From Ligustrum vulgare (lineage: Eukaryota; Streptophyta; Magnoliopsida; Lamiales; Oleaceae), in NCBI GenBank assembly GCA_963555705.1, contig OY743172.1:20087446-20151445 (forward strand): DNA of 64,000 nt. The letters run 5' to 3'. A program made the position numbers and the translations under genes. The notes beneath the pieces are model-generated. The model was not told the origin of the DNA. It did not search any database and saw nothing but the letters and a program-made list of their open reading frames with translations. Shown here piece by piece: positions 58,574 to 64,000 of this stretch (within the stretch, counting starts at the first letter, position 1; every line of letters begins with the position of its first letter).

Positions 58574-58576
58574 GAG

Positions 58577-58966
58577 ATTATTCTTGCCCCCTTTTAACCT
58601 ACACATCGACCTTACCGAAGAGGTCAATCAACGTATTGACTGTGCTTAGTGACAATAATTAAACTTCACAACTTAACAAACTTTCTTGAAAATATCAAGC
58701 ATCAAAATTGAAGTGATATTAAATAAATATAAATAAATAAATAAATGTACCATGGACACTAATAGTTTAAATTTTAAATGAGATTATTCAAGTATTGGTT
58801 CACTCATTCAATAATTCTTTGATATTTTACTACTTAACTATACAACTGAGGATACACATTTGAAGCACATCTAGTTTCATAAATTTTAATACATAATTTC
58901 TAAAATAATTTAGGAGTGATGGCATTGAATGATGACTGTTCTATAACTCCAACGTCTAGTTTTCAG
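58577..58966. other. Upstream flank of MEB-like pseudogene B
   Basis: No match to exon 1 of gene A was found here, so the first exon appears to be missing. Confidence 0.45.
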
Positions 58967-59766
58967 GTACTACAACTGATCAATGGTCTCTTCCAGACTA
59001 AAATATCAAACTGAAGAACGTGAACATAAAAAGCTTCTAAACTCTATCAATATCATCAGCGATCAAGATCATGAGGCGAAACGATAAATCAATATCTCAT
59101 GTGGAGAGTTCAAGAAATGGAGGAACTGAGCACATAAAGATTGATATAGAAGAAAAAAGTGATGAGGAAATCATAGAGCTAGAATTCGAGAGAGCAGTAG
59201 CGAAAATGCATACACACAGCATATACTGTCCTAATTACAGTTCTCAGATTTCCAAATCTTTCTTCGCAGGAAAAAAACCCAAAAATAAAATTCCCTCTTC
59301 ACCAGGAGAGACTAAACCTGGTGATGAAGATAAACCAGTGGGTATTAGGATGTTTATCATGTTTTAGCCTTTTCATTCCTTCTGGTACATATAAAATCTA
59401 TTTCCTTGCACTATATACGTGTTAAGCAATGAAAAGTTAAGAAAAATATTTTGTCATTCGAGCAGGAAATTACCTTAATCCTTTCACATTTTTTGGAACT
59501 TGAAAAGAACTTGAAGGCACACAAGTACATGCACCAGGTTTATGCTCTCTTATTTATTTATTTATTTTGGTCATTTTTCTTTGTCATCCATGGTGACTTC
59601 TTTTATTAAATCGTGATACGCATTTGTAAAAATATACTGCAGGAGCTCATATTGATCAAGTACATGTTCCTTCAGAGTCGGGAGATTCAGTACATGGTTC
59701 CAAATCATTGGAAATTCTAAAGAGTATTGTTTATCAAGGTTTAATGGAGTCAATCACCAACTTAGG

Positions 59767-60708
59767 TATAATGTCTTCTGCAGCTGCTTCTGATGCTAAC
59801 ACAAGTAAGTCTTAAACTATGTACTAAAGAAGAAAAATAACTAGAATCTTGTTTGAAATGCTCGGTCATATCTAGTACTGTGTACCAAACATGTACTCTG
59901 GTTGTAGGGAACATTGTAGCTCTCGGATTGTGATGAGATTCGAAGCGCGGAAGAAACGCCGAAAAGTTCCGAACTCAGGTTGTGGTTAGACAGATGAATC
60001 ATGACCCGATATTCACGACACGATGGCTCGACGATGCGGAATAAAGAACCACGACTTTCGAAACGCCACAAGGATTTGCCCAATCTCCTTGATAAGTCTC
60101 TGGTTTTGAACGCCACAAATATTCTAGCAAATATTTGACAAGTTCGATATTTGAACACCACAAGAAATATTCTTGATAAGTTCGAAAAACATAGGAATCC
60201 ACCTATAACTTTTATTGAATCCTCAATAAAAACTGTTTATAATGTCTTCTGCAGCTGCTTATGATGCTACCACAAGTAAGTCTTAAACTATGTACTAAAG
60301 AAGAAAAACAACTAGAATCTTGTTTGAAATGCTCGGTCATATCTAGTACTGTGTACCAAACATGTACTCTTGTTGTAGGGAACATTGTAGCTCTCGGATT
60401 GTGATGAGATTCGAAGCAAGGAAGAAACGCTGGAAAGTTCCGAACTCAGGTTGTGGTTGGACAAATGAATCATGACCCGATATTCACGACGCGATGGCTC
60501 GACGATGCGGAATAAAGAACCACGACTTTCGAAACGCCACAAGGATTTGCCCAATCTCCTTGATAAGTCTCTGGTTTTGAACGCCACAAATATTCTAGCA
60601 AATATTTGATAAGTTCGATATTTGAACACCACAAGAAATATTCTTGATAAGTTCGAAAAACATAGGAATCCACCTATAACTTTTATTGAATCCTCAATAA
60701 AAACTGTT
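59767..60708. repeat. 471-bp tandem duplication spanning the gene B / LTR junction
   Basis: Units 59767-60237 and 60238-60708 are nearly identical. Each contains the end of exon 6, intron 6, the first 23 bp of exon 7 and about 300 bp of LTR end. Because the host-LTR junction is inside the unit, the duplication happened after the retrotransposon inserted. Confidence 0.92.
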
Positions 60709-61191
60709 TATATCAAAATCAAATCTCAAGTCTGAATTACAATGAATGGAAAGGAATATAAATAAGTAAAATAACCTAGCCGCTAATTGAGTCAAAATAG
60801 AATTCTAATTAGACTAAAATTCTAAAATAGGCAAACACATAATTAAAAACGGAAAAATAATCAAAATCCCCGAAAATCCAGAAAATTAGATTTATGGCCG
60901 TGATGAACTCATTTACGGCCGTAAATGACTTTCTGTTTAAGACTTACGGCCATGACCATATTCTTTACGGTCGTAATGAAGGCTCTGCTCAAATTTGCGA
61001 TAACTATGTTACGATCGTAATTCCAAATGTTAAGTTCGTAAAAGGCCTGCTGCTTAATTTTCTGGTTCTTTTCGACACGGTTTGATCTTCAAAGCTCGTC
61101 AAACCTGTTGAATTCTTATTTTGGCTTGAATATTTAAATTTTCCCGTCAAGCCTGCTATGACTCCGATTGTCGAGGGTCCGGAACACATCA

Positions 61192-61206
61192 TACCCTCCT
61201 TCTTTA
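61192..61206 (-). other. Polypurine tract of the exon-7 retrotransposon
   Basis: TAAAGAAGGAGGGTA on the minus strand directly before the LTR start TGATGTG. Confidence 0.75.
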
Positions 61207-61396
61207 GGATAATTCGTCCCGAATAATAGCTTTGTTCCTGTTGTTTCACTTCACCTCCTGGATCAAACGAAAAATTTCTCCTGTCATTGCACATGATCAA
61301 CCAAAAATATTCTGCAACGAGGGTCACGTGAATGACTTGAAGTTGAAACACTTTTGGACATTAGTGGTGTTGTACAAATTTCCACGTACCATTAAC

Positions 61397-62296
61397 CTAC
61401 AAGAAAGAATTAAATAGAACGGGGAGGGACATGTTAGTTTCATGAAGTACAAGGTATGGATCATTGTATTCATGATAAACCACCATCTCCAATTCTTCTT
61501 TAAGAACCACAAGGCTCTTCTCTTCGCCTCTTTCCTCCTTTGCAATTTCTTGTTCAATTTTTTTATCTTCAAACTCAACCACATCTCCCATCTCCACATT
61601 TTTATCACCACACTCGTGCACTACCTCATTACTACTCAAATGTGGATCTCCCAATTTAACGCTCAAATCTTGAGCTTCCACCTCAACTCCTAATTCATTC
61701 CTCTCATCATCAACAATTTCATTCTTAATCACTTCCTCACTACCCAACTCCACATTTTCCTCATCAAATTTTGGAGTTTGATTATCCGTTTTTAATTTAA
61801 ACCCCCCCTCCTTCTTTTCAATGTCCTTACCCCCACGATGTCTCCTATTACACCATCTTTCACTCTCCTTCCTTACCATTTGTGAATCTTCTAGGGCATC
61901 CTCTAATGTCAACCCATGTAGTGCGCATGTTTTCCCTTTCTTAAGAAATTTGTATATGTGCATACTCTTATCATAAACAGTCTCCCTCCTATGTCTCTAA
62001 GGTTTTCCCAATAAAATATGATAAGATTTCAATGGCACCACATCACACCATACATCCTCACTATACCTTCCCTGAGTAATAGGCATTAGAACTTGTTTAG
62101 TTACTTTGAAATTCCCAAACTCCCTCATCCACGTCATCCTATAAGGTTTATAGTATGATTCTAGGGGCAATCCTAATTTTTCAAAAATGGTGCAACTAAC
62201 GAAATTAGTAAAGCACTTTCCATCAATCGCCAAACTGCACCCCTTATGATCCACATAACATCTAGTTTGGAATAAAGAGCCCGGATCACAATTCAT
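61397..62296 (-). pseudogene. Gypsy retropepsin-containing frame of the exon-7 element
   Basis: Minus strand, one frame of about 300 codons with a single in-frame TAG near 61997. The first part is a gypsy aspartic protease: LFQTRCYVDHKGCSLAIDG with active-site IDG, then VTKQVLMPI and CDVVPLKSYHILLGKP. After the stop the frame continues with HIYKFLKKGKTCALHGLT, typical of the region after the protease, then a long acidic linker and a stop. RT, RNase H and integrase are absent, so the element depends on a relative. Confidence 0.8.
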
Positions 62297-62764
62297 TCCT
62301 TATGTGACGTTAAAAAAAATTCAAGAATTAAGAGGATTTAGACATCAAATAGCAAGAACGACTTTTATTGACTTGAAAGGAAATGAATATCAAGAATTTT
62401 AAAGAAACTCAAGAAAGTGGTTCTTGAATTTGGAATAACTCTTTTTTTTTTCTTTGAATAATGAATTTTCGGAATTAAATAAAAAAATAAAAAATAATTT
62501 TTTTTTTAATAAATCCGAAAATTCGACACGAACGCAACAAAACAAACTGAACAGGATTTGGATAAGAATCGAATAAAACAAACACTTTTGAATTTTTGTT
62601 GAATTTTTATATGGATCAAAAACTGAAAAGTTTTACTGACACGAAGAACAATAAAACTCAAAAAATTGAAAACAAAACACTCAACAAGATATGGTTGATT
62701 TTTATGGGACTCGATGATAAACATAAAAATCAAACTGGATAGAAAAACCTGAATTCAGAGTCCA

Positions 62765-62776
62765 GCTCTGATACTA
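62765..62776 (-). other. Primer-binding site of the exon-7 retrotransposon
   Basis: TAGTATCAGAGC on the minus strand, one mismatch from the initiator tRNA-Met site, two bases inside the 5' LTR end. Confidence 0.85.
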
Positions 62777-62778
62777 GA

Positions 62779-63546
62779 TGATGAGATTCGAAGCGCGGAA
62801 GAAACGTCGGAAAGTTCCGAACTCAGGTTGTGGTTGGACGGATGAATCATGACCCGATATTCACGACGCGATGGCTCAACGATGCAGAATAAAGAACCAC
62901 GACTTTCGAAACGCCACAAAGATTTGCCCAATCTCCTTGATAAGTCTCTGGTTTTGAACGCCACAAATATTCTAGTAAATATTTGATAAGTTCGATAATT
63001 GAACACCACAAGAAATATTCTTGATAAGTTCGAAAAATATAGGAATCCACCTATAACTTTTATTGAGTTTTCAATAAAAACTGTTTATATCAAAATCAAA
63101 TCTCAAGTCTGAATTACAATGAATGAAAATGAATATAAATAAGTAAAATAACCTAGCCGCTAATTGACTCAAAATAGAATTCTAATTAGACTAAAATTCT
63201 AAAATAGACAAACAAATAATTAAAAACGGAAAAATAATCAAAATCCCCGAAAATCCAGAAAATTAGATTTACGGCCGTGATGAACTCATTTACGGCCGTA
63301 AATGACTTTCTGTTTAAGACTTACGGTCGTAATGAAGGCTCTGCTCAAATTTGCGATAACTGTGTTACGGCCGTAATTCCAAATGTTACGGCCGTAAAAG
63401 GCCCGCTGCTTAATTTTCTGGTTCTTTTCGACACGGTTTGATCTTCAAAGCTCGTCGAACCTGTTGAATTCTTGTTTTGGCTTGAATATTTAAATTTTTC
63501 CGTCAAGCCTGCTATGACTCCGATTGTCGAGGGTCCAAAACACATC
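62779..63546 (-). repeat. 5' LTR of the exon-7 element, with ACGGCCGTAA motifs
   Basis: Shares the LTR family of 60402-61191 and is more distantly related to the solo LTR at 26642-27654. Five palindromic sites of the TTACGGCCGTAA type lie at about 63270-63400, three intact and two with one change. In the 3' LTR copy more of them are mutated. Confidence 0.88.
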
Positions 63547-64000
63547 GCAAATGCAATAGGTGGGGTATTCGTTATTGGTCATAAAGTGTGTAATTTTCCA
63601 CTCCCAACTTCGTATATATTATTTTCACTCTCTGCATGATGTTATTTGCTGTGTTCTTTAACCCGATCATTACAATTTATAAACAGTATAATATCCCAAA
63701 CCATTTTCTTAACACACACATTTTTTGAAATCACTTTTTAACCACATATTTTACTTTTAAAACATAAAAATCGAACAAAAGTATCAATTTGTCATATTCT
63801 TACTTCTTGCTAGTTCGGTTTCTTGACACCCAAAAATTTTCGTGACATTTGCAGCTAAGGGACATGAAGAACGATTGTCGCTTAGAGGGTTTTAATCAAG
63901 AAACTAATAGATATCGAAAACTAATTGGTCGAAGAGAGAACTTCTTACTCCATTTCAGTTTCGCCATACTATCGTTCCTTGTGTTCGGCCTAATCCCTCA

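Larger units (their letters stand above)
60402..63546 (-). mobile_element. Non-autonomous gypsy-type LTR retrotransposon in exon 7 of gene B
   Basis: Minus-strand element: 5' LTR 62779-63546 (768 bp), PBS, 1.59-kb interior, PPT, 3' LTR 60402-61191 (790 bp). LTRs run TGATGTG to CTCATCA in element sense. The interior encodes only a protease-type frame, no RT or integrase. The host reads GGATTG before and GCAAATG after, which rejoin exactly into the exon 7 sequence of gene A. No TSD remains and the outermost LTR base is missing, suggesting a small deletion at the right edge. Confidence 0.9.
58967..64000 (+). pseudogene. MEB-like gene B, disrupted paralog (continues beyond the window)
   Basis: Exons matching gene A: exon 2 at 58967-59384, exon 3 at 59466-59537, exon 6 at 59643-59804, exon 7 split as 59908-59930 and 63547-63585, exon 8 from 63855 to the window end. 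Lesions: TAA soon after the start of exon 2 (after TDQWSLPD), a one-base frameshift before LGCLSCFS, TGA in exon 3 and an LTR retrotransposon in exon 7. The CPNC motif reads CPNY, losing a metal-ligand Cys. Exons 1, 4 and 5 were not found. Exons 6 and 8 (SLEILKSIVYQGLMESIT, RRENFLLHFSFAILSFLVF) remain open, so decay is uneven. An alternative start at 59071 would still meet the frameshift. Exon matching rests on the similarity of both genes over these segments. Confidence 0.88.

Overview
The window is nuclear DNA from a flowering plant, very probably a eudicot. It is AT-rich and full of transposable elements. It holds one well-resolved RIN4-type immune-regulator gene with plant introns, and two paralogous genes of the plant membrane-protein-of-ER-body (MEB) family. 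It also holds plant Ty1/copia and Ty3/gypsy LTR retrotransposons, hAT, Mutator, PIF and CACTA derivatives, a tRNA-type SINE and a scrap of plastid DNA. I do not assign a species.

Layout. 1-3552: 3' half of a Tork/Tnt1-like copia element, pol broken by one amber codon, plus its 3' LTR. 3553-13400: gene-poor DNA with a clean hAT miniature element (6675-7313), a larger hAT-like element (11698-12645), microsatellites and one short coding-like stretch near 5.7 kb. 13400-16620: long degenerate GTG, TGTGACC and GGGTGGG minisatellites. 16638-18472 and 19366-20648: two large foldback elements with target-site duplications (TSDs). The second ends about 300 bp before the start codon of the RIN4-like gene (20941-23397, four exons, 264 aa). 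25146-25790: second copy of the hAT miniature element. 26337-35957: minus-strand gypsy element with decayed gag-pol, cut by two solo LTRs (26642-27654 and 29061-31213), each with a perfect 5-bp TSD.

MEB-like gene A (37876-43884, eight exons, 549 aa) appears intact and starts just after a (TA)29 tract. Gene B (58967 to the window end) is a paralog ruined by stops, a frameshift and an LTR-retrotransposon insertion in exon 7. Between them lies the most unusual object: a very young LTR retrotransposon (44583-54950, TSD CTTTG) with two 3,542-bp LTRs that differ at only about five positions. Its interior has no gag or pol. It carries, in antisense, two compact intronless genes, each with its own TATA-like box and AATAAA signal. 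One encodes a LOG-type cytokinin-activating enzyme, the other a basic Cys-cluster protein.

Working genes in the window are therefore few: the RIN4-like gene, MEB-like A, and possibly the two cargo genes. The rest is a nested record of transposition. TSDs, primer-binding sites (PBS) and polypurine tracts (PPT) allow several insertions to be ordered. All splice structures were deduced by eye from GT-AG sites, reading frame and paralog comparison; no expression data were available.
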